From Ryuthela nishihirai (Eukaryota > Arthropoda > Arachnida > Araneae > Heptathelidae), in the NCBI GenBank assembly GCA_038380435.1, contig JAWZYU010000028.1:46497095-46561094 (forward strand): a stretch of DNA of 64,000 nt, written 5' to 3'. Below are positions 1 through 13,379 of this stretch, piece by piece (positions within the stretch are counted from its first letter, which is position 1; each line of letters opens with the position of its first letter). The notes beneath the pieces were generated by a model. It was not told the DNA's origin and searched no databases. It worked only from the letters and a program-made list of their open reading frames with translations. A program made the position numbers and the translations under genes.

Positions 1-163
1 ACGGACGGCGGTCTTTCCAAGCCCATCGGTGTCCCCTACTGACCGTGGGCAGGGCGGGGAATTTTGCGGAGATAAATCTCAACGCTGACCCAGCTGGGAC
101 TCGAACCTGGGAACTACAGATTACGAGCCTGGCGCGCTACCGACTGAGCCACCCCCGGCCCCC
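1..163 (-). mobile_element. SINE-A copy cut by the window edge
   Basis: Head half of a SINE-A element on the minus strand, running off the left edge. It holds the central domain, the TTTATCTCCGCAAAATTCC segment (seen reversed) and the tRNA-like head with B box GGTTCGAGTCC. The head ends at about 163 in a run of C. It is close to the window consensus, so a fairly young copy. Nothing here supports a functional tRNA. Confidence 0.85.
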
Positions 164-198
164 GAGACAGATAGAAGTCTCCCACTAAATCTTGTAGT

Positions 199-380
199 GT
201 GTGGCCCTCCTGCACCCGGAGCCACGGCTGTACGTCCCATCCGACGGATGGCGGTTTTTCCAAGCCCAAGAGTTTTTCTTGCTCGTCAAGGGCAGATAAG
301 GGGTCACCGTGAGAAATATCAACTCGAATCTGGGATTTTCAGATCACAATCTTGGCACTCTGACCGGACGAAACTCACAC
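199..380 (-). mobile_element. degenerate SINE-A fragment
   Basis: Recognisable by the CATCCGACGGATGGCGG block at about 239-255, followed by a broken version of the central-to-head region. Many substitutions and a missing tail make it an old relic. Where it joins the previous copy is unclear. Confidence 0.55.
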
Positions 381-511
381 GCAAAACAGATCAATTGTCA
401 TTACCTTTAAAAGTTGCATTTTTCACAACACTTAACTAGTGTTCGAATATTATTTAAAAATCAAGATCTAGATCACTCGATTTCCAGAAACGTGTTTCCT
501 TCAAAAAAAAT

Positions 512-750
512 CAGCGTTGAGATTTATCTCCGCAAAATTCCCGCCCTGCCCACGGTAAGTAGGGGACACCGATGGGCTTGGAAAGGCCGCCGTCCGTCGG
601 ATTGGACGTTAAGCCGTGGCCCCGATTGGACGTTAAGCCGTGTGCGGGAAAACCATACCCTGTGCGCGTTATAGAACACGCTGGATGGCCTTGACGGGAG
701 GCTACCATCTGTCTCCCAACAGCTGTTTCAATGGGTCCCCTCCCCCAACT
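512..750 (+). mobile_element. headless SINE-A fragment joined to the next copy
   Basis: Begins in the element at CAGCGTTGAGATTTATCTCC, so the tRNA-like head is missing. It carries the central domain with a small internal duplication around GATTGGACGTTAAGCCGTG (600-640). It stops at CCCCTCCCCCAACT, where a second headless copy starts. Confidence 0.75.
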
Positions 751-1042
751 ATCTCCGCAAAAATCCCCGCCCTGCCGACGGTCAGTAGGAAACACCGATG
801 GTCTTGGAAAGGCCGCCGTCCGTCGGATGGGACGCTAAACCGTGGCTCCGTGTGAGCGACAGCCGTACCCTGTGCACGCTAAAGAACACGTGAATGGCCT
901 TGACGGGAGGCTACCATCTGCACCCAACAGCTGTTCCAGTGGGTCCCCTCCCCAACCTTCTCTGAGCCTTTGCGGTCCATGTGACCTGGCCATTTAGCCC
1001 ATGGTGTGCAAAAATGTGCGCTCAGAGGTAAAACAACCCAAC
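751..1042 (+). mobile_element. headless SINE-A copy with intact 3' end
   Basis: Restarts at ATCTCCGCAAAAATCC and runs through the central domain to the family 3' end GTAAAACAACCCA. With 512-750 it forms a tandem pair in the same orientation. The pair could be an unequal-crossover product or a composite insertion. Confidence 0.75.
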
Positions 1043-2150
1043 CTTCAAAAAAAGAAAACCCATCTTCCCTAACAATTGTCCCAGTCGAAATATTAAATTC
1101 ACCAAATTTGAAAAAAAAAATGTTTTTTTTTTAAATGAAAGGTCATTTGAACCTCTGAACTATCTCTTGACTGGAGAATGTAGAACGATTCCTGTGCCTC
1201 TAAAATCAAATCTTTCAGAAATCAAAGAATTTCTCGTTGACCAAAAAAGGAGGAAAGAATGTACCCTTTCTCGAAAGAGTTTTCTTTCCAACAAATCTTT
1301 TTATCTTATAGGCTTGCGTTTGAAACGGACTGCAGCGCCTCAGATGAGCTCATCTTCTTGCGCTATTAGAGCGGCGGCGAGATCTCCCCGCGCGGCACCG
1401 CGGCCAGACAAAAGCGCCTCCCTTCCATTGTGATCTCACCAGATAGTTGCTGCCATCTCGTGAGGCGGAAGACTAGCTAAAATTCGCCACGGGCTGGTTT
1501 TAAATCCACGCCTTAAAACAGTTTCTCGTATTTTTGGGATTCACAGCAGCAAGCAAAGGAATTGAGTAAGACTTATAGCCGAAAATGGTCGTTAATTTTA
1601 GCAGGGGGGGGGGGAGATTAGTTTGGAACGTCAGGAAGCGAACTCTGCACCTGAAGACATTGCCTGTGATGAACGGCCAACACCAATTAGTACGCCGAGA
1701 GAAAATAGAGACGCCGATGTTCGCGTAATTATTTCTTGAAGCGATGAAAGTGATGAACATTTTAACGGCTGCAGCAACTTCAGCATTTCTCTGCGCTTCA
1801 TTTGGTAGATATTTGTAACTTTCTCTTGCAATTGGGAATGATCCGTAAATTAGTTGTTTTAGCCTTTGGGCGAGTTGATAGCTAGGCGAAATGGTAAATT
1901 AAGTCGGAGTGATTTAACACTAATAATTCAGTAAAATTACAGTTGATTGACTTTTGAAAGAGTTTAAAACAGTAAGATAAACAACGTGATCACTATGTCC
2001 CCCACACAACCACGGCACACAACGATGTAGACAGAGTTCAGAATTATATAAATTAAAACATTTTCAAACAAATCTATCTTTCAGTGTACGACCATAAATG
2101 ACGAAAAACAAACACATATCGATGATTAAATCACTTATTAACTTAAAGGA
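1043..2150. other. no gene seen; GC-rich patch at 1320-1480
   Basis: No ORF with an ATG start and protein-like composition was found. A CpG-rich island of about 160 bp (1320-1480, with CGCGCGG and GCGGCGGCG) stands out from the AT-rich flanks. It could be regulatory or an untranslated exon, but nothing proves either. A G10 run lies near 1604. Confidence 0.35.
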
Positions 2151-2402
2151 TTGGGTTGTTTTACCTCTGAGCGGCACTTTTTTGCACACCATGGGCTGAA
2201 TGGCCAGGTCGCAAGGACCCCGAAGGCTCAGAGAAGGTTGGGGGAGGGGACCCACTGGAACAGCTTTTGGGAGACAGATTGTAGCCTCCCGTCAAGGGCC
2301 ATCCAGCGTGTTCTTTAACGTGCACAGGGTATGTCTCTCCCACACACGGCACCACGGCTTAACGTCCCATCCGACGGACGTCGGCCTTTCCAAGCTCATC
2401 GG
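2151..2402 (-). mobile_element. SINE-A, head-truncated, abutting the 34-bp array
   Basis: Minus-strand copy starting at the tail (TTGGGTTGTTTTACCTCTG) and ending inside the central domain near the GATGGGCTTGG position. About 52 bp of unassigned sequence separates it from the first unit of the large minisatellite. Confidence 0.8.
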
Positions 2403-2454
2403 AACTGCAAAGGAAATCAGATCGCTGGAAATTTTGATTCAGTTGATAAATAGA

Positions 2455-5400
2455 GGCATGACTTCTGCCGTATGGAATGTCCAAATAAGGCATGACTTCT
2501 GCCGTATGGAATGTCCAAATAAGGCATGACTTGTGCCGTATGGAATGTCCAAATAAGGCATGACTTCTGCCGTATGGAATGTCCAAATAAGGCATGACTT
2601 CTACCGTATGGAATGTCCAAATCAGGCATGACTTCTGCCGCATGGAATGTCCAAAAAAGCATGACTTCTGCCGTATGGAATGTCCAAATAAGGCATGACT
2701 TCTGCCGCATGGAATGTCCAAATAAGGCATGACTTCTGCCGTATGGAATGTCAAAATAAGGCATGACTTCTGCCGTATGGAAAGTCCAAATCAGGCATGA
2801 CTTCTGCCGCATGGAATGTTCAAAAAACGCATGACTTCTGCCGTATGGAATGTCCAAATAAGGCATGACTTCTGCCGCATGGAATGTCCAAATAAGGCAT
2901 GACTTCTGCCGTATGGAATGTCAAAATAAGGCATGACTTCTGCCGTATGGAAAGTCCAAATCAGGCATGACTTCTGCCGCATGGAATGTCCAAATAAGGC
3001 ATGACTTCTGCCGCATGGAATGTCAAAATAAGGCATGACTTCTGCCGTATGGAAAGTCCAAATCAGGCATGACTTCTGCCGCATGGAATGTCCAAAAAAG
3101 GCATGACTTCTGCCGTATGGAATGTCCAAATCAGGCATGACTTCTGCCGCATGGAATGTCCAAAAAAGGCATGACTTCTGCCATATGGAATTTCCAAATA
3201 AGGCATGACTTCTGCCGCATGGAATGTCCAAATAAGGCATGACTTCTGCCGTATGGAATGTCAAAATAAGGCATGACTTCTGCCGTATGGAAAGTCCAAA
3301 TCAGGCATGACTTCTGCCGCATGGAATGTCCAAATAAGGCATGACTTCTGCCGCATGGAATGTCAAAATAAGGCATGACTTCTGCCGTATGGAATGTCAA
3401 AATAAGGCATGACTTCTGCCGTATGGAAAGTCCAAATCAGGCATGACTTCTGCCGCATGGAATGTCCAAAAAAGGCATGACTTCTGCCGTATGGAATGTC
3501 CAAATCAGGCATGACTTCTGCCGCATGGAATGTCCAAATAAGGCATGACTTCTGCCGTATGGAATGTCAAAATAAGGCATGACTTCTGCCGTATGGAATG
3601 TCCAAATAAGGCATGACTTCTGCCGTATGGAATGTCCAAATAAGGCATGACTTCTGCCGTATGGAATGTCCAAATAAGGCATGACTTCTACCGTATGGAA
3701 TGTCCAAATCAGGCATGACTTCTGCCGCATGGAATGTCCAAAAAAGCATGACTTCTGCCGTATGGAATGTCCAAATAAGGCATGACTTCTGCCGCATGGA
3801 ATGTCCAAATAAGGCATGACTTCTGCCGTATGGAATGTCAAAATAAGGCATGACTTCTGCCGTATGGAAAGTCCAAATCAGGCATGACTTCTGCCGCATG
3901 GAATGTTCAAAAAAGGCATGACTTCTGCCGTATGGAATGTCCAAATAAGGCATGACTTCTGCCGCATGGAATGTCCAAATAAGGCATGACTTCTGCCGTA
4001 TGGAATGTCAAAATAAGGCATGACTTCTGCCGTATGGAAAGTCCAAATCAGGCATGACTTCTGCCGCATGGAATGTCCAAATAAGGCATGACTTCTGCCG
4101 CATGGAATGTCAAAATAAGGCATGACTTCTGTCGTATGGAAAGTCCAAATCAGGCATGACTTCTGCCGCATGGAATGTCCAAAAAAGGCATGACTTCTGC
4201 CGTATGGAATGTCCAAATCAGGCATGACTTCTGCCGCATGGAATGTCCAAAAAAGGCATGACTTCTGCCGTATGGAATGTCCAAATAAGGCATGACTTCT
4301 GCCGCATGGAATGTCCAAATAAGGCATGACTTCTGCCGCATGGAATGTCCAAATAAGGCATGACTTCTGCCGCATGGAATGTCCAAATAAGGCATGACTT
4401 CTGCCGTATGGAATGTCAAAATAAGGCATGACTTCTGCCGTATGGAATGTCCAAATAAGGCATGACTTCTGCCGCATGGAATGTCCAAATAAGGCATGAC
4501 TTCTGCCGTATGGAATGTCAAAATAAGGCATGACTTCTGCCGTATGGAATGTCCAAATCAGGCATGATTTCTGCCGCATGGAATGTCCAAATAAGGCATG
4601 ACTTCTGCCGTATGGAATGTCAAAATAAGGCATGACTTCTGCCGTATGGAATGTCCAAATAAGGCATGACTTCTGCCGTATGGAATGTCCAAATAAGGCA
4701 TGACTTCTGCCGTATGGAATGTCAAAATAAGGCATGACTTCTGCCGTATGGAATGTCCAAATAAGGCATGACTTCTGCCGTATGGAATGTCCAAATAAGG
4801 CATGACTTCTGCCGTATGGAATGTCCAAATCAGGCATGACTTCTGCCGCATGGAATGTCCAAATAAGGCATGACTTCTGCCGTATGGAATGTCAAAATAA
4901 GGCATGACTTCTGCCGTATGGAATGTCCAAATAAGGCATGACTTCTGCCGTATGGAATGTCCAAATAAGGCATGACTTCTGCCGTATGGAATGTCAAAAT
5001 AAGGCATGACTTCTGCCGTATGGAATGTCCAAATAAGGCATGACTTCTGCCGCATGGAATGTCCAAATAAGGCATGACTTCTGCCGTATGGAATGTCAAA
5101 ATAAGGCATGACTTCTGCCGTATGGAATGTCCAAATCAGGCATGATTTCTGCCGCATGGAATGTCCAATAAGGCATGACTTCTGCCGTATGGAATGTCAA
5201 AATAAGGCATGACTTCTGCCGTATGGAATGTCCAAATAAGGCATGACTTCTGCCGTATGGAATGTCCAAATAAGGCATGACTTCTGCCGTATGGAATGTC
5301 AAAATAAGGCATGACTTCTGCCGTATGGAATGTCCAAATAAGGCATGACTTCTGCCGTATGGAATGTCCAAATAAGGCATGACTTCTGCCGTATGGAATG

Positions 5401-8400
5401 TCCAAATCAGGCATGACTTCTGCCGCATGGAATGTCCAAATAAGGCATGACTTCTGCCGTATGGAATGTAAAAATAAGGCATGACTTCTGCCGTATGGAA
5501 TGTCCAAATAAGGCATGACTTCTGCCGTATGGAATGTCCAAATAAGGCATGACTTCTACCGTATGGAATGTCCAAATCAGGCATGACTTCTGCCGCATGG
5601 AATGTCCAAAAAAGCATGACTTCTGCCGTATGGAATGTCCAAATAAGGCATGACTTCTGCCGCATGGAATGTCCAAATAAGGCATGACTTCTGCCGTATG
5701 GAATGTCAAAATAAGGCATGACTTCTGCCGTATGGAAAGTCCAAATCAGGCATGACTTCTGCCGCATGGAATGTTCAAAAAAGGCATGACTTCTGCCGTA
5801 TGGAATGTCCAAATCAGGCATGACTTCTGCCGCATGGAATGTCCAAAAAAGGCATGACTTCTGTCGTATGGAATGGCCAAATCAGGCATGACTTCTGCCG
5901 CATGGAATGTCCAAAAAAGCATGACTTCTGCCGTATGGAATGTCCAAATAAGGCATGACTTCTGCCGCATGGAATGTCCAAATAAGGCATGACTTCTGCC
6001 GTATGGAATGTCAAAATAAGGCATGACTTCTGCCGTATGGAAAGTCCAAATCAGGCATGACTTCTGCCGCATGGAATGTTCAAAAAAGGCATGACTTCTG
6101 CCGTATGGAATGTCCAAATCAGGCATGACTTCTGCCGCATGGAATGTCCAAAAAAGGCATGACTTCTGCCGTATGGAATGTCCAAATCAGGCATGACTTC
6201 TGCCGCATGGAATGTCCAAAAAAGGCATGACTTCTGCCGTATGGAATGTCCAAATAAGGCATGACTTCTGCCGTATGGAATGTCCAAATAAGGCATGACT
6301 TCTGCCGTATGGAATGTCAAAATAAGGCATGACTTCTGCCGTATGGAATGTCCAAATAAGGCATGACTTCTGCCGTATGGAATGTCCAAATAAGGCATGA
6401 CTTCTGCCGTATGGAATGTCCAAATAAGGCATGACTTCTGCCGTATGGAATGTCCAAATCAGGCATGACTTCTGCCGCATGGAATGTCCAAATAAGGCAT
6501 GACTTCTGCCGTATGGAATGTCAAAATAAGGCATGACTTCTGCCGTATGGAATGTCCAAATAAGGCATGACTTCTGCCGTATGGAATGTCCAAATAAGGC
6601 ATGACTTCTACCGTATGGAATGTCCAAATCAGGCATGACTTCTGCCGCATGGAATGTCCAAAAAAGCATGACTTCTGCCGTATGGAATGTCCAAATAAGG
6701 CATGACTTCTGCCGCATGGAATGTCCAAATAAGGCATGACTTCTGCCGTATGGAATGTCAAAATAAGGCATGACTTCTGCCGTATGGAAAGTCCAAATCA
6801 GGCATGACTTCTGCCGCATGGAATGTTCAAAAAAGGCATGACTTCTGTCGTATGGAATGTCCAAATCAGGCATGACTTCTGCCGCATGGAATGTCCAAAA
6901 AAGGCATGACTTCTGTCGTATGGAATGTCCAAATATGGCATGACTTCTGCCGTATGGAATGTCCAAATAAGGCATGACTTCTGCCGTATGGAATGTCCAA
7001 ATAAGGCATGACTTCTACCGTATGGAATGTCCAAATCAGGCATGACTTCTGCCGCATGGAATGTCCAAAAAAGCATGACTTCTGCCGTATGGAATGTCCA
7101 AATAAGGCATGACTTCTGCCGCATGGAATGTCCAAATAAGGCATGACTTCTGCCGTATGGAATGTCAAAATAAGGCATGACTTCTGCCGTATGGAAAGTC
7201 CAAATCAGGCATGACTTCTGCCGCATGGAATGTTCAAAAAAGGCATGACTTCTGCCGTATGGAATGTCCAAATCAGGCATGACTTCTGCCGCATGGAATG
7301 TCCAAAAAAGGCATGACTTCTGTCGTATGGAATGTCCAAATATGGCATGACTTCTGCCGTATGGAATGTCCAAATAAGGCATGACTTCTGCCGTATGGAA
7401 TGTCCAAATAAGGCATGACTTCTACCGTATGGAATGTCCAAATCAGGCATGACTTCTGCCGCATGGAATGTCCAAAAAAGCATGACTTCTGCCGTATGGA
7501 ATGTCCAAATAAGGCATGACTTCTGCCGCATGGAATGTCCAAATAAGGCATGACTTCTGCCTTATGGAATGTCAAAATAAGGCATGACTTCTGCCGTATG
7601 GAAAGTCCAAATCAGGCATGACTTCTGCCGCATGGAATGTTCAAAAAAGGCATGACTTCTGCCGTATGGAATGTCCAAATCAGGCATGACTTCTGCCGCA
7701 TGGAATGTCCAAAAAAGGCATGACTTCTGTCGTATGGAATGTCCAAATATGGCATGACTTCTGCCGTATGGAATGTCCAAATGAGGCATGACTTCTGCCG
7801 TATGGAATGTCCAAATAAGGCATGACTTCTACCGTATGGAATGTCCAAATCAGGCATGACTTCTGCCGCATGGAATGTCCAAAAAAGCATGACTTCTGCC
7901 GTATGGAATGTCCAAATAAGGCATGACTTCTGCCGCATGGAATGTCCAAAAAAGGCATGACTTCTGCCGTATGGAATGTCCAAATAAGGCATGACTTCTG
8001 CCGTATGGAATGTCCAAATCAGGCATGACTTCTGCCGCATGGATTGTCCAAAAAAGGCATGACGTCTGCCGTATGGAATGTCCAAATAAGGCATGACTTC
8101 TGCCGTATGGAATGTCCAAATCAGGCATGACTTCTGTCGCATGGAATGTCCAAAAAAGCATGACTTCTGCCGTATGGAATGTCCAAATAAGGCATGACTT
8201 CTGCCGCATGGAATGTCCAAAAAAGGCATGACTTCTGCCGTATGGAATGTCCAAATAAGGCATGACTTCTGCCGTATGGAATGTCCAAATCAGGCATGAC
8301 TTCTGCCGCATGGATTGTCCAAAAAAGGCATGACGTCTGCCGTATGGAATGTCCAAATAAGGCATGACTTCTGCCGTATGGAATGTCCAAATCAGGCATG

Positions 8401-11400
8401 ACTTCTGTCGCATGGAATGTCCAAAAAAGCATGACTTCTGCCGTATGGAATGTCCAAATAAGGCATGACTTCTGCCGCATGGAATGTCCAAAAAAGGCAT
8501 GACTTCTGCCGTATGGAATGTCCAAATAAGGCATGACTTCTGCCGTATGGAATGTCCAAATCAGGCATGACTTCTGCCGCATGGAATGTCCAAAAAAGGC
8601 ATGACTTCTGCCGTATGGAATGTCCAAATAAGGCATGACTTCTGCCGCATGGAATGTCCAAATAAGGCATGACTTCTGCCGTATGGAATGTCAAAATAAG
8701 GCATGACTTCTGCCGTATGGAAAGTCCAAATCAGGCATGACTTCTGCCGCATGGAATGTTCAAAAAAGGCATGACTTCTGCCGTATGGAATGTCCAAATC
8801 AGGCATGACTTCTGCCGCATGGAATGTCCAAAAAAGGCATGACTTCTGTCGTATGGAATGTCCAAATATGGCATGACTTCTGCCGTATGGAATGTCCAAA
8901 TAAGGCATGACTTCTGCCGCATGGAATGTCCAAATAAGGCATGACTTCTGCCGTATGGAATGTCAAAATAAGGCATGACTTCTGCCGTATGGAAAGTCCA
9001 AATCAGGCATGACTTCTGCCGCATGGAATGTTCAAAAAAGGCATGACTTCTGCCGTATGGAATGTCCAAATAAGGCATGACTTCTGCCGCATGGAATGTC
9101 CAAATAAGGCATGACTTCTGCCGTATGGAATGTCAAAATAAGGCATGACTTCTGCCGTATGGAAAGTCCAAATCAGGCATGACTTCTGCCGCATGGAATG
9201 TCCAAATAAGGCATGACTTCTGCCGCATGGAATGTCAAAATAAGGCATGACTTCTGCCGTATGGAATGTCAAAATAAGGCATGACTTCTGCCGTATGGAA
9301 AGTCCAAATCAGGCATGACTTCTGCCGCATGGAATGTCCAAAAAAGGCATGACTTCTGCCGTATGGAATGTCCAAATCAGGCATGACTTCTGCCGCATGG
9401 AATGTCCAAAAAAGGCATGACTTCTGCCGTATGGAATGTCCAAATAAGGCATGACTTCTGTCGTATGGAATGTCCAAATAAGGCATGACTTCTGCCGTAT
9501 GGAATGTCAAAATAAGGCATGACTTCTGCCGTATGGAATGTCCAAATAAGGCATGACTTCTGCCGTATGGAATGTCCAAATAAGGCATGACTTCTGCCGT
9601 ATGGAATGTCCAAATAAGGCATGACTTCTGCCGTATGGAATGTCCAAATCAGGCATGACTTCTGCCGCATGGAATGTCCAAATAAGGCATGACTTCTGCC
9701 GTATGGAATGTCAAAATAAGGCATGACTTCTGCCGTATGGAATGTCCAAATAAGGCATGACTTCTGCCGTATGGAATGTCCAAATAAGGCATGACTTCTA
9801 CCGTATGGAATGTCCAAATCAGGCATGACTTCTGCCGCATGGAATGTCCAAAAAAGCATGACTTCTGCCGTATGGAATGTCCAAATAAGGCATGACTTCT
9901 GCCGCATGGAATGTCCAAATAAGGCATGACTTCTGCCGTATGGAATGTCAAAATAAGGCATGACTTCTGCCGTATGGAAAGTCCAAATCAGGCATGACTT
10001 CTGCCGCATGGAATGTTCAAAAAAGGCATGACTTCTGCCGTATGGAATGTCCAAATCAGGCATGACTTCTGCCGCATGGAATGTCCAAAAAAGGCATGAC
10101 TTCTGTCGTATGGAATGTCCAAATATGGCATGACTTCTGCCGTATGGAATGTCCAAATAAGGCATGACTTCTGCCGTATGGAATGTCCAAATAAGGCATG
10201 ACTTCTACCGTATGGAATGTCCAAATCAGGCATGACTTCTGCCGCATGGAATGTCCAAAAAAGCATGACTTCTGCCGTATGGAATGTCCAAATAAGGCAT
10301 GACTTCTGCCGCATGGAATGTCCAAATAAGGCATGACTTCTGCCGTATGGAATGTCAAAATAAGGCATGACTTCTGCCGTATGGAAAGTCCAAATCAGGC
10401 ATGACTTCTGCCGCATGGAATGTTCAAAAAAGGCATGACTTCTGCCGTATGGAATGTCCAAATCAGGCATGACTTCTGCCGCATGGAATGTCCAAAAAAG
10501 GCATGACTTCTGTCGTATGGAATGTCCAAATATGGCATGACTTCTGCCGTATGGAATGTCCAAATAAGGCATGACTTCTGCCGTATGGAATGTCCAAATA
10601 AGGCATGACTTCTGCCGCATGGAATGTCCAAATAAGGCATGACTTCTGCCGTATGGAATGTCAAAATAAGGCATGACTTCTGCCGTATGGAAAGTCCAAA
10701 TCAGGCATGACTTCTGCCGCATGGAATGTTCAAAAAAGGCATGACTTCTGCCGTATGGAATGTCCAAATCAGGCATGACTTCTGCCGCATGGAATGTCCA
10801 AAAAAGGCATGACTTCTGTCGTATGGAATGTCCAAATATGGCATGACTTCTGCCGTATGGAATGTCCAAATAAGGCATGACTTCTGCCGTATGGAATGTC
10901 CAAATAAGGCATGACTTCTACCGTATGGAATGTCCAAATCAGGCATGACTTCTGCCACATGGAATGTCCAAAAAAGCATGACTTCTGCCGTATGGAATGT
11001 CCAAATAAGGCATGACTTCTGCCGCATGGAATGTCCAAAAAAGGCATGACTTCTGCCGTATGGAATGTCCAAATAAGGCATGACTTCTGCCGTATGGAAT
11101 GTCCAAATCAGGCATGACTTCTGCCGCATGGATTGTCCAAAAAAGGCATGACGTCTGCCGTATGGAATGTCCAAATAAGGCATGACTTCTGCCGTATGGA
11201 ATGTCCAAATCAGGCATGACTTCTGTCGCATGGAATGTCCAAAAAAGCATGACTTCTGCCGTATGGAATGTCCAAATAAGGCATGACTTCTGCCGCATGG
11301 AATGTCCAAAAAAGGCATGACTTCTGCCGTATGGAATGTCCAAATAAGGCATGACTTCTGCCGTATGGAATGTCCAAATCAGGCATGACTTCTGCCGCAT

Positions 11401-11616
11401 GGAATGTCCAAAAAAGGCATGACTTCTGCCGTATGGAATGTCCAAATCAGGCATGACTTCTGCCGCATGGAATGTCCAAAAAAGGCATGACTTCTGCTGC
11501 ATGGAATGTCCAAATAAGGCATGACTTCTGTTGTATGGAATGTCCAATAAGGCATAACTTCCGTCGTGTGTGATGTCGAATAAAGCATGACTTCTGTCAT
11601 ATGGAATATTCAATAA
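2455..11616. repeat. 9.1 kb minisatellite, 34-bp unit
   Basis: About 269 tandem copies of a 34-bp unit beginning GGCATGACTTCTGCCG. Variable positions include TATGG/CATGG after GCCG, TGTCC/TGTCA/AGTCC, and the end AAATAA/AAATCA/AAAAAA; some units are 33 bp. Because 34 is not a multiple of three, all three minus-strand frames read through as a 34-residue repeat, giving long artefactual ORFs. Units are grouped into higher-order blocks: the variant CTTCTACCG recurs at 6605, 7012, 7419 and 7826, exactly 407 bp apart. Units after about 11500 are strongly diverged; the left edge is sharp. Confidence 0.97.
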
Positions 11617-11689
11617 GGCATGTTCTTCAGATACAATGGAACGACGGTTTTCATATTTCCACTGTTTTCGGGATAACTCCTGTCATATC

Positions 11690-11757
11690 ATTTTAACCTG
11701 CTCATTTTAACCATTGTGTGCAAAAGGAAAGTACCGCTGAGAGGCTAACCAACCAAA
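11690..11757 (+). mobile_element. old SINE-A 3' tail fragment
   Basis: Short degenerate match to the family 3' end: ATTGTGTGCAAAAG, then TACCGCTGAGAGG, then AACCAACC. It sits just after the decayed right edge of the large minisatellite. Confidence 0.5.
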
Positions 11758-13379
11758 CCCAAAATTACAATTACACGCGGGTTAAATTTCATCTGTTACA
11801 ACAAGTCTTTAATAACCACAGACTATATGTACTGAAAACTATTTAGGTGAATAGTAAAATTTCTGAAACCATTTCCACATCTCATAAACTTTCGTTTCAA
11901 CAAACTCTTCCATGAAAACTGAAAAAAAAAATGCAATCGTCACTGCTATTCCTTGGGGGATCAGTTTCACTGTCCTAAATGCCGCAACGAAACGGAGGAG
12001 AGTTAATCTTCTGTGTCCGCAAAATACATTTCCTCACTTACGAGAAACGCGGAGTTAATTCTATTTACTTTCCGACAAGTGAAGGAGGAGACGACAGAAG
12101 TGGGGGGAGAGAGGATCTCGCAGGGGGGCGGTAAGTGACTCCCACTTGTATTTAACTCCTCACCGCAGCCTGTCGTCATGATTGCGCGGAAAATCATAAA
12201 ATTTGCAAGAGTTAAATCAATCAAATTTTCAACATCATTAAACCCCTCCCAACTCACACGGTGCAGTTAAACGGAGCACACATTAGTGACTTCCAAACCG
12301 GCTCTCGTTCTGCGTAATCATTGAAACGCGTTGATGGCTTCAAGCAGACGTAGATGATGATGATGAGGAGGAAACGGAAGGATTGAGAGAGGCTGAAACT
12401 GGTCTTCGATAGCAACAACAGTCCAAAACCTTAAATAGTTCCCTTCTAAATCCAAAACGAAATTCACGCGTAATTTCTCGTAACACATACATTTCAGTTA
12501 GAAGTTTCGCCGCTTTTCGTAAAGCCGCTTAGGGGGGGAGGGTCTTGTAATATAATTAATAGCTCTTTAAGCGAAAATTATGTATTTAGTTTCGCGGTTT
12601 TCAAAATCCTCTTTAATTTTTGAACGAAAACGACCTGTCTCTTCTCCTGGGAGACGAACGTTTTGAAATTTTCAGGTGAGTTGATAAGTTTATGATGAGT
12701 CAGTGTTTCTTTAACTCTGTCGTGGTGTAAATATGGGCATTTAGGGTTAAATGTAACTGCGTGTAATAAATAGTGTTTTGAATCACGTGGGATTTGGTTT
12801 CATTTTTCGAGCGGAATATTAAGTGCATTAAATCTCCTTGAATGAGTGTGCGTGCAGGAAAATATGGCATATTTCTGAACTCATTGCCTGCTCATTATGG
12901 TTCACTAAGCAAAATAAAGTGATCATCGTAATTATTATTCAGCAACTTTTGAGGAAATGACAGCGCCATTACTTAGATTAAGTTGAGAGTCCCTCACTGA
13001 GCATTCTGCACTATTTACGAGATTTTAAGCTTGTTGCCTTAATTTACGATACAGACTTCTACTTTGGTACTTAAGCCTACCTATTCGGGGACCTTCAGGA
13101 GCCTCAGTTTTGCTCAATAGTAATAAGTCATTTGACGATATTTAGCGTTAAATTGTTCAGTTCCTAACTATAAAAGTTGCAGAACATAAATCTCGCTTTC
13201 ACTGTTTGCGTCGTTAATTTCGTTGACGTATTGTTCTTTTCAGAAACTGCTTTTTCTTTCGAAAAAGATTTTTTATCTTCTAAATTTTTTCACTCTTAAA
13301 TTTCGATGTTGATTAACACACGAATTTTTAACGTTTAATCCATTGCTCATCGTTTTCAGAAATACAATATTTTGTATGT
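11758..13379. other. AT-rich single-copy-like DNA, no supported gene
   Basis: No convincing coding sequence. An 84-codon open frame on the minus strand (12003-12257) starts only with GTG and shows no family resemblance. A sequence resembling a splice donor, CAG followed by GTGAGT, occurs at 12674-12681, but the upstream frames are quickly stopped. Confidence 0.4.

Noticed and set aside
2359..11613. Many long minus-strand ORFs with a 34-residue repeat, superficially like PPR/TPR proteins
   Set aside because: A stop-free 34-bp unit read in three frames gives a 102-bp (34-codon) period automatically. The same residues appear in all three frames, and one-base indels shift freely between them.
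2455..11616. CRISPR array
   Set aside because: There are no unique spacers between repeats, the units are directly adjacent, there are no cas genes, and the DNA is eukaryotic.
12003..12257. 84-codon minus-strand ORF as a gene
   Set aside because: GTG start only, no recognisable motif, no splice context.
12661..12690. Exon ending at CAG-GTGAGT
   Set aside because: The upstream frame is stopped within about 20 codons and no acceptor fits. It could only be an untranslated exon, which I cannot support.
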